Shown here piece after piece: positions 1 through 6,726 of a stretch of DNA of 8,873 bases. Every line of letters begins with the position of its first letter. The first letter of the stretch is position 1. The stretch is from a bacterium (lineage in GTDB: Bacteria > Eremiobacterota > Eremiobacteria > Baltobacterales > Baltobacteraceae). The notes beneath the pieces are model-generated. The model worked only from the letters and a program-made list of their open reading frames with translations, was not told where the DNA came from and ran no database searches. The DNA lies in contig JAJYHP010000173.1 of the NCBI GenBank assembly GCA_021784715.1, positions 1 to 8,873 on the forward strand, written 5' to 3'. A program made the translations under genes and the position numbers.

Positions 1-57
1 GACGGCAAAGATGTGGATCAACCGCGGAATCTCGCAAAGACCGTCACCGTCGAATAG
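1..57 (+). CDS. C-terminal tail of an unidentified upstream protein (partial)
   Basis: One frame is open from the left edge to a TAG at 55-57 and gives 18 residues ([18 protein letters not shown]). It ends 11 nt before the rph start, on the same strand, as expected for the last codons of an upstream operon gene. The tail is hydrophilic and carries no recognisable motif, so I cannot name the family. Confidence is limited because 18 codons could be open by chance; the close spacing to rph is the main support. Confidence 0.45.
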   Translation, partial: DGKDVDQPRNLAKTVTVE

Positions 58-68
58 CGAAGCCTGGG

Positions 69-806
69 GTGGTGCAAAGAAATGACGGACGCGCCCCAGA
101 CCAACTTCGCCCGGTGCGCATCACGCCTAATCCGCTCGACTTCGCCGAAGGCTCCGCCCTGATCGAGGTCGGTCGTACGCGCGTGCTCTGTGCGGCGACG
201 CTTGAAGACCGCGTTCCGCCCTGGCTGAAAGGGAAAGGGCTCGGCTGGATCACCGCGGAGTACGCGATGCTCCCCCGAGCGACGAGCGAGCGAACCGCCC
301 GCGAGGCCTCGAAAGGCCGGCAAGGCGGGCGCACGCACGAGATCCAGCGGATCATCGGTCGCTCCTTGCGAGCGATCGTCGACACCGTGAAATTGGGCGA
401 ACGAACGATCACCATCGATTGCGACGTCCTGCAGGCCGACGGCGGCACCCGGACGGCCTCGCTCACCGGGGCGTGCGTCGCGCTCTCGATCGCGCTATCG
501 AAGCGATTTTCCCAATCCGAGCGGGCCCGTTGGCCGATGCTTGGATTGGTCGGTGCGATCAGCGTCGGCATCGTCAATGGGACGCCGTTGCTCGATTTGA
601 ATTACGAAGAAGACAGCAGCGCGCATGTGGATATGAACGTCTTTATGACCGATGCGGGGCGATACGTCGAGTTACAGGGGACCGCCGAGGCCGAACCGTT
701 CGGACGCTCCGAGCTCGATCGAATGCTGGAATTGGCTTCGAAGGGCATCGGCGAATTATTCGAGATCCAAAAAAAAGCGATCGAGGAAGGCACGCGTGGA
801 AGCTGA
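69..806 (+). CDS. rph: Ribonuclease PH (tRNA 3'-end phosphorolytic exoribonuclease)
   Basis: RNase PH trims the 3' ends of tRNA precursors in the cytoplasm, using inorganic phosphate to release nucleoside diphosphates; it works as a ring-shaped hexamer. The 245-residue product is near the usual family length of about 240. It opens with the family N-terminus [15 protein letters not shown] (residues 4-18). Other marks are the [12 protein letters not shown] segment (83-94) with phosphate-site Arg88, the GGTRTAS phosphate-binding motif (125-131), and the acidic [11 protein letters not shown] motif (180-190) with Asp182 and Asp188, the family's metal/catalytic aspartates. The start is GTG at 69; GTG at 72 is equally possible and neither has a strong Shine-Dalgarno. 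In many genomes rph is followed by the rdgB NTP pyrophosphatase gene, but here a coiled-coil gene and mlaEFD follow. An A8 tract lies near the 3' end at 769-776. Confidence 0.96.
   Translation: MVQRNDGRAPDQLRPVRITPNPLDFAEGSALIEVGRTRVLCAATLEDRVPPWLKGKGLGWITAEYAMLPRATSERTAREASKGRQGGRTHEIQRIIGRSLRAIVDTVKLGERTITIDCDVLQADGGTRTASLTGACVALSIALSKRFSQSERARWPMLGLVGAISVGIVNGTPLLDLNYEEDSSAHVDMNVFMTDAGRYVELQGTAEAEPFGRSELDRMLELASKGIGELFEIQKKAIEEGTRGS
783..790 (+). promoter_or_regulatory. Strong Shine-Dalgarno inside the end of rph
   Basis: The purine run GAGGAAGG lies 5 nt upstream of the GTG at 796 and inside the last codons of rph. It decides the start of the next gene, whose frame is open much further upstream (to at least 652) within rph. 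Confidence 0.75.
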
Positions 807-1122
807 TCTGCGTACGCTCCACGAACGCGCGGCCGCCTTTCATTTTAGCGAGGCGGCGATTCGCTCGCTGCACGAGCGCGTCGGCAAAGCGCTCGACGCG
901 GGAGCGCCGACGCGAGAGATGGAGGAGGCCTATCGCGCGGCCTTACGCCGCTATTTCGCCGGCTTCGAAACGCAGACGCGGGCGCAACTGCGCGATCTCG
1001 ATCGACGGCTCGCAGAGCTGGCGCAAGCGCAGCTGAATTTTACCGCCGAACGGAACGTGGCGGTCAAACGATTGGAGAACATCGGGGCAATGCTCGGCCT
1101 TCTCGACGAGGCATCGGCATAA
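796..1122 (+). CDS. Small helical (coiled-coil) protein between rph and mlaE, function unknown
   Basis: I do not recognise this 108-residue protein. The start is GTG 796, chosen for the strong Shine-Dalgarno at 783-790; it overlaps the rph stop by 11 nt. The sequence has no cysteine, no signal peptide and no membrane segment. It is rich in Ala, Arg, Glu and Leu, with two likely long helices: about residues 5-55 (including [12 protein letters not shown], and [16 protein letters not shown] around 43-58) and about 58-102 ([20 protein letters not shown], then [20 protein letters not shown]). The heptad-like spacing of Leu and Ala suggests a helical hairpin or coiled-coil oligomer. The stop is 3 nt before mlaE, so it should be cotranslated with the Mla proteins. 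A cytoplasmic accessory or assembly role for MlaEF is an inference from position only. Codon use matches the neighbours, so the gene is probably real. Confidence 0.8.
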   Translation: MEADLRTLHERAAAFHFSEAAIRSLHERVGKALDAGAPTREMEEAYRAALRRYFAGFETQTRAQLRDLDRRLAELAQAQLNFTAERNVAVKRLENIGAMLGLLDEASA

Positions 1123-1125
1123 GCG

Positions 1126-1902
1126 ATGGGCATCCTCGAACGCTTCGGCGAACGGACGATTGCGTTTCTCGAGTACCTCGGCGGCATGACGGCGCTTATC
1201 GGCGAGAGCGTGCGCTCGCTGGTGCACGCGCAGATTCGCTATGCCGAAACGTTCCTCCAGGCCTACGAACTCGGCATAGGCTCGCTGCTGATCGTCCTGT
1301 TGACCTCGCTCTTTACCGGGATGGTGATCTCGCTGGAGTCCGCTCAACAAGCGGTGCAGTTCGGAATCGGCAGCCTCGTCGGTGGAGCGGTGACCTATAC
1401 CTCGGTTCGCGAACTCGGCCCGATGCTTACTGCGGTGGTCGTAGCCGGACGCGTCGGCTCGGCGATCGCCGCCGAGATCGGATCGATGGTGGTGACCGAG
1501 CAGATCGACGCACTCCGTTCGATGGGGCTCTCGCCGGTACGTTTTCTCGTCGTTCCGCGATTGCTGGCGCTCGCGATCATGCTGCCGTTGCTGACGGTCT
1601 TCGCCGACATCATTTCGATTCTCGGCGGCATGTGGATCGCGCAAGCGTACGCGCACATCAATCCCGCCTCATTCATTTCCTCGGCCCGTCAGGCCGTCGG
1701 CTTCGAAGACGTCGTCAAAGGGCTCCTCAAGGCGCTCATATTCGCTTGTATTATCGCCTTCGTCGGTTGCTATCAGGGGCTCTCGACGCGCGGCGGTGCG
1801 GCGGGCGTGGGCCGAGCGACGACGAGCGCGGTCGTGATATCGATCATCCTCATCTTTGGGACGAATTTCGTTATGAGCTATCTGCTATTCGGCGGGCATT
1901 AA
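1126..1902 (+). CDS. mlaE: MlaE-family ABC transporter permease (phospholipid transport)
   Basis: This is the inner-membrane permease of an Mla (MCE-type) phospholipid transporter. It dimerises and is driven by the MlaF ATPase, with a ring of MlaD on its periplasmic side. The 258 residues begin with an amphipathic N-terminal helix (1-30). Hydrophobic stretches follow at about 50-70, 85-108, 140-172, 200-216 and 235-255. Family hallmarks are the VRELGPMLTAVVVAGRVGSA stretch (94-113) and the EQIDALRSMGLSP segment (125-137), which is the conserved cytoplasmic coupling region contacting the ATPase. The start is the ATG 3 nt after the upstream TAA. No convincing Shine-Dalgarno precedes it, so translation may depend on coupling to the coiled-coil gene. 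The permease identity is secure; the lipid direction (import or export) cannot be read from sequence. Confidence 0.95.
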   Translation: MGILERFGERTIAFLEYLGGMTALIGESVRSLVHAQIRYAETFLQAYELGIGSLLIVLLTSLFTGMVISLESAQQAVQFGIGSLVGGAVTYTSVRELGPMLTAVVVAGRVGSAIAAEIGSMVVTEQIDALRSMGLSPVRFLVVPRLLALAIMLPLLTVFADIISILGGMWIAQAYAHINPASFISSARQAVGFEDVVKGLLKALIFACIIAFVGCYQGLSTRGGAAGVGRATTSAVVISIILIFGTNFVMSYLLFGGH

Positions 1903-1905
1903 TCG

Positions 1906-2664
1906 ATGGAACCGACGATCTATGCGAGCCTGGATGACGTCACGCTCTCTTTCGGCGAGCACGTCATCCTGAAAAACTGCAGCCTGAAGATCGTTCGCGG
2001 TGCGATTACCTGTATCGTCGGCCTCTCGGGTGCCGGGAAATCCACGATCCTGCGCCTGCTCGACGGACTCATCGAGCCATCGAGCGGCCACGTGTACGTC
2101 GACGGGCACGATCTCTGCCACACTCCGGAGCGCGATCTCGTCGAGCTCCGGCAGAAGACGAGCCTCGCCTTTCAGTTTGCGGCGCTGCTCGATAGTCTCA
2201 CCATCGGTGAGAACGTCGGCTTGCCGTTGCGGGAGCATACCGCGCTCCCGGATGAAAAGATCCGGCACATCGTCGACGACGCACTCGAGAGCGTCGGCCT
2301 GCGCCACATATACGATAGTTTGCCGAACGAACTCTCGGGTGGGATGCTCAAACGCGCCGGCTTTGCCCGTGCGATCGTGACGCGTCCGGAGCTGGTGCTC
2401 TACGACGAGCCGACGACCGGGCTCGACCCGATCGTTACGAACCTCATTACCGATACGATCGTCCGCCTCCGCGAGAAGCTCGGCGGCACCGCGGTGGTGA
2501 TCTCGCACGATCTCCACTCGATTTTCCGGATGGCTGACTACGTTGCGATGCTCTTCGAGGGAGCGATCATCGCCTACGGACCGCGCGAGGAGATACGCAC
2601 CTCCACCAATCCGTTCGTCCAGCAGTTCCTCACCGGCAGTGAGGTCGGGCCGATACCGGTGTAG
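1906..2664 (+). CDS. mlaF: MlaF-family ABC transporter ATP-binding protein
   Basis: This is the cytoplasmic ATPase that powers MlaE. Its 252 residues contain the full set of ABC motifs: Walker A GLSGAGKST (39-47), Q-loop Gln90 in AFQFAALLD, signature LSGGM (143-147), Walker B VLYDEP (164-169) with catalytic Glu168, D-loop GLDP (172-175) and H-loop His201 in ISHDLHS. The signature continuing as LSGGMLKRAGFARAI is typical of MlaF and Mkl rather than of generic ABC ATPases, which usually have LSGGQ. The ATG lies 3 nt after the mlaE stop, so the two are probably translationally coupled. The stop is 13 nt before the mlaD start. No MlaB-type STAS regulator, the usual MlaF partner in E. coli, is encoded in this window. 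Confidence 0.96.
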   Translation: MEPTIYASLDDVTLSFGEHVILKNCSLKIVRGAITCIVGLSGAGKSTILRLLDGLIEPSSGHVYVDGHDLCHTPERDLVELRQKTSLAFQFAALLDSLTIGENVGLPLREHTALPDEKIRHIVDDALESVGLRHIYDSLPNELSGGMLKRAGFARAIVTRPELVLYDEPTTGLDPIVTNLITDTIVRLREKLGGTAVVISHDLHSIFRMADYVAMLFEGAIIAYGPREEIRTSTNPFVQQFLTGSEVGPIPV

Positions 2665-2671
2665 AAGGGAG
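2663..2671 (+). promoter_or_regulatory. Shine-Dalgarno for mlaD
   Basis: AGAAGGGAG overlaps the mlaF stop codon and lies 6 nt before ATG 2678. It fixes the mlaD start; the same frame is open further upstream inside mlaF (to about 2543), but that part is a shadow. Confidence 0.7.
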
Positions 2672-2677
2672 TCGGGT

Positions 2678-4171
2678 ATGTCGAAGCAAGCACAAGTAGG
2701 AGCCTTCGCGCTGGCGGCGCTCGCCCTGCTCTTTGCGTTCTTTTACGTCATCACCGATTTCGGCACGCGTCACTCGGGCTATCGCATCGGCGTGCATTTT
2801 CGCTCCGCGGCGGGGCTCCATTCGGGCGCTCAGGTCTTTTTCAGCGGCGTCACCGTCGGCAGCGTCGAGAGCATCAAGTTGCTCCCGGATACGACCGTCG
2901 ACGTCATCCTCGCGATCAAGCCGCACGTTGGAGGGCAAGCCGTCCGCATTCCCAGCGAATCGCGCTTCCTCATTCAGGCTCCCTTGACCGGCGACCCAAG
3001 CCTCTTAATCGTGCCGCCGCGCCCCGAACCCGGCGAACAACCCGAGATTATCCCGCCGGGTATTCTGCCGGTCTCCGAACAGCCCCAGGGAACGAACACC
3101 GCGACGATCGCCGATCTCGTCACCGAGGGACAAGGGCAGTTGAAAGTGCTCAACGGCGTACTCGCCGATGTCGCCAAGCGCGAACCGAAATTGCTCGACG
3201 AACTCCAGCAAACGCTCGAAAACACCAACGCCCTCACCGCAACGGCGAGTAGCGCGGTGGCCCGGCTCGCCGCTCAAAGCAACGATATCGCGACGGAACT
3301 TCAAAACAACCTCACGGTCGCCAGCGGCCACATCGTCTCGATGACTACGACCCTCGACCGGACCGTTCGCGGCAACTCGAATCGCCTGAACGAAACGCTC
3401 GCGCAGATTCAAGGCACCGCCACCGCCCTCAATTCGACGATGCAGATCGTTGCGAGCATCGCGAACGACCCGGCATTTAAGGGTAACGTTTTGGCGACGA
3501 CGACGAATATCGCCGAGGCGAGTGCGAAGCTGAAGAAGATGGCGACCGATATGGAGAGCATTACCGGCGATCCCACGACGCAACGCCGCCTTCGTGATAC
3601 CATTCGGAACCTCGACGAGACCTCGCAACGCGCAAATTCCTTGCTCGGTGCCCTCGGCGGGCATCTACGAAAAAGCGACCGGCGCGACGGGGGAACGCCC
3701 GAACCGCACGGACGTCGCACTGCGTTTTCGCTGGTATCGGCGCGCGTGCGGATCAGCGGCTACGCGCCCGAACGCGTCGGCGGGGGCTCACCCCTGCTCG
3801 GGCCCTCGCGCGGGCCGAACAGCTCGCTCGCCCTGCGCTTTCTCCCGAATTCACCGACGCAACTCGTTCTTGGAGCGAACGATCTGGGAAGCGGCACGAC
3901 CACGTTCGATCTCGCAGCGGTCAGACGCGTCGGAGCCGGTCTCTATTTCGGCGGTGGAATCCTCTACTCGCGACTCGGGGTACTCGGCGACTACTCGCGC
4001 GGTTCGCTCGGTTTTTCGAGCAAACTCTACGACGTCGCGCGGCCGATGCTCGACCTTTCGACGAAACTGCGCGTCGCGCCGAACGTGCGTCTCTTTTTCG
4101 GCGAGCGCGATATCCTCCACGCGCAACGTCGGAACGTCTATGGAGTCGAATTTACCGATGCACCGCGATAA
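2678..4171 (+). CDS. mlaD: MlaD-type MCE protein with long helical stalk and C-terminal beta domain
   Basis: This is the periplasm-facing MCE subunit that forms a ring on MlaE and provides a lipid channel. It has 497 residues, much longer than E. coli MlaD (about 180). The layout is a short cytoplasmic start, one membrane anchor (about 7-26), and an MCE domain (about 35-115) with the motif GLHSGAQVFFSGVTVGSVES (46-65). A Pro-rich linker (about 115-140) is followed by a long Ala/Thr/Asn-rich helical stalk (about 142-328) and a C-terminal domain (about 345-497) of alternating hydrophobic strands such as SSLALRFLP, GLYFGGGILYSRLG and RNVYGVEF. The MCE-stalk-beta layout matches MlaD reported from Veillonella, where the C-terminal domain is an outer-membrane beta-barrel. 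By inference this protein could span the envelope alone. The frame between about 3660 and 3740 is suspicious (see findings). The 3' end overlaps panE by 14 nt. Confidence 0.92.
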   Translation: MSKQAQVGAFALAALALLFAFFYVITDFGTRHSGYRIGVHFRSAAGLHSGAQVFFSGVTVGSVESIKLLPDTTVDVILAIKPHVGGQAVRIPSESRFLIQAPLTGDPSLLIVPPRPEPGEQPEIIPPGILPVSEQPQGTNTATIADLVTEGQGQLKVLNGVLADVAKREPKLLDELQQTLENTNALTATASSAVARLAAQSNDIATELQNNLTVASGHIVSMTTTLDRTVRGNSNRLNETLAQIQGTATALNSTMQIVASIANDPAFKGNVLATTTNIAEASAKLKKMATDMESITGDPTTQRRLRDTIRNLDETSQRANSLLGALGGHLRKSDRRDGGTPEPHGRRTAFSLVSARVRISGYAPERVGGGSPLLGPSRGPNSSLALRFLPNSPTQLVLGANDLGSGTTTFDLAAVRRVGAGLYFGGGILYSRLGVLGDYSRGSLGFSSKLYDVARPMLDLSTKLRVAPNVRLFFGERDILHAQRRNVYGVEFTDAPR

Positions 4172-5111
4172 TCCCGATACGCGCCCGCGTATCGGCCTCA
4201 TCGGGGGCGGCTCGATGGGCTCGCTCTTCGGTTACCATCTTGCAGGGATCGCCGACGTAACGATTCTCGAATCGAACGAAACGGTACGTGCCGGGCTCGA
4301 GCGCGAAGGGCTACGTGTGAACGAGGCCGAGCCCCGTCCCATCCGCATCGCTCGGCGCGCGCGCGACCTCTTTACCTCCGACGTCCTCTTCCTCTTCGTA
4401 AAGGCCGTCGATACCTTGCGAGCGCTGCGACCGTTTGCGGGCGAATTAAATCCGACGACGGCGATCGTTTCGTTGCAGAACGGCGTCGGGAATGAAGATG
4501 CGATCAAGACCGCACTCGGTGGGGCGGTCCCGGTCATTCTCGGTGTGACGACGGAATCGGCGGAGACGGTCGCCCCGGGAGCGGTACGGAGTTCCGAACA
4601 GGGAATGACGCTGATCGGTTCGGCGGGCGCATCGGCCGCGACGGCGCAAGCGGTTGCGACGCTCCTCTCGCGAAGCGGTCTCCGCGCCGCGGTCGTCTAC
4701 GATATCAAGCCGCACCTCTGGGGTAAACTCGTCGCCAATGCCGCCGTCAACGCACTCTCGGCGATCCTCGATTGTACGGCGGGCGAGATTCTCCGCGAGC
4801 CCGATGCCGCGCGGCTCGCCGAATCGCTCGCGGACGAAGCCGCCGCGGTCGCCGCTGCGTTGAAGATCGCCTTGCCGTTTGCCAACCCGTGGCAATACGT
4901 CACTGAAGTGATCGCGGTCGGTTCGGAGAGCAAGAGCTCGATGGCGTTCGACCTCGAGCTCGGCAATAAAAGCGAGATCGATCATCTCAACGGCGCGGTC
5001 GTCGCACTCGGCCGCAGGGCCGGCGTCGCGACGCCGTTTAACGAATCCATCGTTCGATTGATGAAATCACTTGAGAGAATGCGCGCGCGGAAAGGAGCGG
5101 TTCCCCTATGA
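4158..5111 (+). CDS. panE: 2-dehydropantoate 2-reductase (ketopantoate reductase)
   Basis: This cytoplasmic enzyme reduces 2-dehydropantoate to (R)-pantoate with NADPH, in pantothenate and coenzyme A synthesis. From ATG 4158 it is 317 residues, close to the family's roughly 300. The N-terminal Rossmann fold shows GGGSMG (16-21) in the dinucleotide-binding loop, then FVKAVDT (80-86) and SLQNGVGNED (105-114). The C-terminal helical domain carries HLWGKLVANAAVNAL (186-200) with the catalytic Lys190 and conserved Asn194, and SEIDHLNGA (272-280) with conserved Glu273. In-frame ATG 4140 would add six residues but has no Shine-Dalgarno; the open frame upstream of that is mostly shadow over mlaD. The start overlaps the mlaD end by 14 nt. 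No other pantothenate gene (panB, panC, panD) is in the window. PanE homologues sometimes act on other 2-oxo acids, so substrate assignment rests on the family. Confidence 0.9.
   Translation: MHRDNPDTRPRIGLIGGGSMGSLFGYHLAGIADVTILESNETVRAGLEREGLRVNEAEPRPIRIARRARDLFTSDVLFLFVKAVDTLRALRPFAGELNPTTAIVSLQNGVGNEDAIKTALGGAVPVILGVTTESAETVAPGAVRSSEQGMTLIGSAGASAATAQAVATLLSRSGLRAAVVYDIKPHLWGKLVANAAVNALSAILDCTAGEILREPDAARLAESLADEAAAVAAALKIALPFANPWQYVTEVIAVGSESKSSMAFDLELGNKSEIDHLNGAVVALGRRAGVATPFNESIVRLMKSLERMRARKGAVPL
5091..5097 (+). promoter_or_regulatory. Shine-Dalgarno for the zinc-ribbon/AIM24 gene
   Basis: AAAGGAG lies 10 nt before ATG 5108, inside the 3' end of panE. The ATG overlaps the panE stop as ATGA, so initiation can use this site, reinitiation, or both. 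Confidence 0.6.
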
Positions 5112-6001
5112 ATTGTCCCAGCTGTCAAGCGGCGATTCCCGCACAGGCAAAATTCTGTCCGAATTGCGGCGCCCCGGCGGCGAGCAGCACGGGGGTCGGC
5201 ACCTACACCGAACCCGTCGCCGAGACCGACAATCCCAAGGAACTCATTCGCATCGGCGACTGTTCGATACGCATCGAGGGCCAACTAGTCCCGGTCGTCG
5301 ATGTGGAACTCGGCGCGAGCGAGACCGTCTATTTCGAGCACCATATCGTGCTCTGGAAGTCGCCGCAGATTCGCCTCGGCTTCATGAGCCTCCAAAATGC
5401 GGCGCAGCGCTTCTTTGCCGGGTTGCAAATTTTCATCTCGACCGCACAGGGGCCCGGCAACATCGCATTCTCGCGCGAGGCGCCCGGGCAGATCGTCGCC
5501 TTACGGCTCGCCCCGGGGCAGTCCATCGACGTGCGCGAACATCAGTTTCTCTTAGCCACCGGAGAGATCGAGTACAGTTACTATTGGCAGCAGGGGCTTG
5601 CGAACGTGTTGTTTTCTCGCACCGGGCTCTTTGTCGATCGTTTCCTCGCGCGCAGCCGCGAAGGGGTACTCCTGATCCATGGGTACGGGAACGTCTTCGA
5701 AAAGACGCTCGCCGCGGGTGAGACACTCGACGTCGAACCGGGTGGATGGCTCTGGAAAGATTCGAACGTGCGTATGGAAACCGTCAGCGTTCTTCAGAGC
5801 GCCGGCGGCGGAGGGCTCCTGGGCGCACTCGGCGCTGCCGTCGGTGGATTCGCCCTGCAGATGAATCGTTTTTATGGCCCCGGCCGGATCGGCATTCAGT
5901 CGATGACCTATCACGAGCCCGCGGCCGAGGGGCAGACGCAGGTCGGCGGAACGAGTAACATCGGCAACGTCCTCGGTTCGCTCTTCGGGAATAAACAGTA
6001 G
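5108..6001 (+). CDS. Zinc-ribbon protein with AIM24-family domain
   Basis: The 297-residue protein has two parts. Residues 1-22 form a minimal zinc ribbon with Cys3, Cys6, Cys17 and Cys20 (CPSC, then CPNCG). After a short Ser/Gly/Thr linker, about residues 40-275 match the AIM24 (formerly DUF124) family, seen in repeated beta segments such as GNIAFSREAPGQIVALRL, the glycine-rich hydrophobic loop GGGGLLGALGAAVGG near 232-247, and the family closing motif FYGPGRIGIQSM (255-266). There is no signal peptide, so it is probably cytoplasmic. AIM24 takes its name from a yeast mitochondrial protein needed for proper inner-membrane organisation; the bacterial role is unknown. Cotranscription after the Mla genes and panE (ATGA overlap) hints at a membrane-related role, but that is inference. 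It ends 5 nt from the convergent lipoprotein stop. Confidence 0.85.
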   Translation: MNCPSCQAAIPAQAKFCPNCGAPAASSTGVGTYTEPVAETDNPKELIRIGDCSIRIEGQLVPVVDVELGASETVYFEHHIVLWKSPQIRLGFMSLQNAAQRFFAGLQIFISTAQGPGNIAFSREAPGQIVALRLAPGQSIDVREHQFLLATGEIEYSYYWQQGLANVLFSRTGLFVDRFLARSREGVLLIHGYGNVFEKTLAAGETLDVEPGGWLWKDSNVRMETVSVLQSAGGGGLLGALGAAVGGFALQMNRFYGPGRIGIQSMTYHEPAAEGQTQVGGTSNIGNVLGSLFGNKQ

Positions 6002-6006
6002 CGACG

Positions 6007-6726
6007 TTACGCTTGCGGCATCATTCGGAGAACGCGGATGCTGCCGCGCTTGACGACCACCGAGATGCCCTGGGAGCCCGGCGCGCCGACATTTCCGTCG
6101 ATGCGCTCGCTGGTTCCCTGCGAGGTTCCGCGTAAGCCGTAGGTAGTGAAGATCGTTCCATCGGCGGTCTGCAGGTGGAGGTGGAAATGCGCGTTCGCCG
6201 CGACGAAGAGCGTGACGTCCCCGGTATCGACGCGAAAGTGCAGCGTCCCGGGCCAGGCGAGCGCCCCCATCGTGACGGTAATATTCCCGGTGCCGACGCG
6301 CGCTTGCGCGTATCCGTCGAGCAATGCGTGAATGCTTCCCCGCTCGGTCGCGAGATCGACGTTTCCGCCGACGTTGCTGACGTCGATGTCGCCGGCTGCG
6401 TCGCGCACCACGAGATCGACGCCGGGAGGAACGCGAACGAGCAGATCGGCGAGCGGCTGCGGTGCGTTCACGACGATGCCGCGCCGGTCCGGTACGATCG
6501 TCGGCGGCGGTGGGAGCGCCCCAAGCGCTGTTGCCTCGACGGTATAGGCTTGCGTCGGTTGTTTGGGTAGCGGCGCGTACGCTTCCACCTGCGCTCCGGC
6601 GACGCGCAGCTCCATACGCATGCCGGGGTGCAGCTCGCCGACGGTCCGCGCGAACGGGGCCTTCGAACTGCAACTGACGAGCGCGGTCGACGCGCAGAGG
6701 ACGAGGAGAAGAAGAGTCTGCTTCAC
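6007..6726 (-). CDS. Putative lipoprotein with DUF4097-like beta-repeat domain
   Basis: The 239-residue product starts with a lipoprotein signal peptide: Lys2, a hydrophobic run LLLLVLC (5-11), and lipobox LVSC with Cys19 as the predicted lipidated residue. The mature part has about 90 residues without a recognised motif (including Pro-rich LPPPPTIVP), then a ladder of short beta turns: AGDIDV, GGNVDLATERGSI, TGNITV, TGDVTLFV, DGTIFT and KRGSIRV. Regularly spaced Gly-Asp/Asn-hydrophobic triplets are typical of DUF4097/DUF4098 putative adhesin proteins, which form a right-handed beta-helix-like fold. It should sit on an outer or inner membrane face. The start is GTG at 6724-6726, sharing four bases (GTGA) with the xerC stop, so its translation is probably coupled to xerC. 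Function is unknown. Confidence 0.8.
   Translation of the reverse strand: MKQTLLLLVLCASTALVSCSSKAPFARTVGELHPGMRMELRVAGAQVEAYAPLPKQPTQAYTVEATALGALPPPPTIVPDRRGIVVNAPQPLADLLVRVPPGVDLVVRDAAGDIDVSNVGGNVDLATERGSIHALLDGYAQARVGTGNITVTMGALAWPGTLHFRVDTGDVTLFVAANAHFHLHLQTADGTIFTTYGLRGTSQGTSERIDGNVGAPGSQGISVVVKRGSIRVLRMMPQA

Noticed and set aside
943..1656. Minus-strand open frame (237 codons) opposite mlaE and the coiled-coil gene
   Set aside because: Composition is His/Arg/Asp/Glu-rich as expected for the antisense of a GC-rich gene, and mlaE is certain.
3594..4139. Upstream extension of the panE frame through the mlaD 3' region
   Set aside because: The panE family start is at about 4158. The extension is Arg/Ser/Pro-rich shadow, except for the short stretch 3660-3740 that may belong to mlaD by frameshift.
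5985..6025. Possible bidirectional terminator between the convergent AIM24 and lipoprotein genes
   Set aside because: Only a short imperfect inverted repeat around GTAGCGACGTTAC is present, with no stable stem or T tract that I can support.
5552..6673. Minus-strand open frame (373 codons) across the AIM24 and lipoprotein genes
   Set aside because: Arg-rich and without motifs; it overlaps two well-supported genes in other frames.
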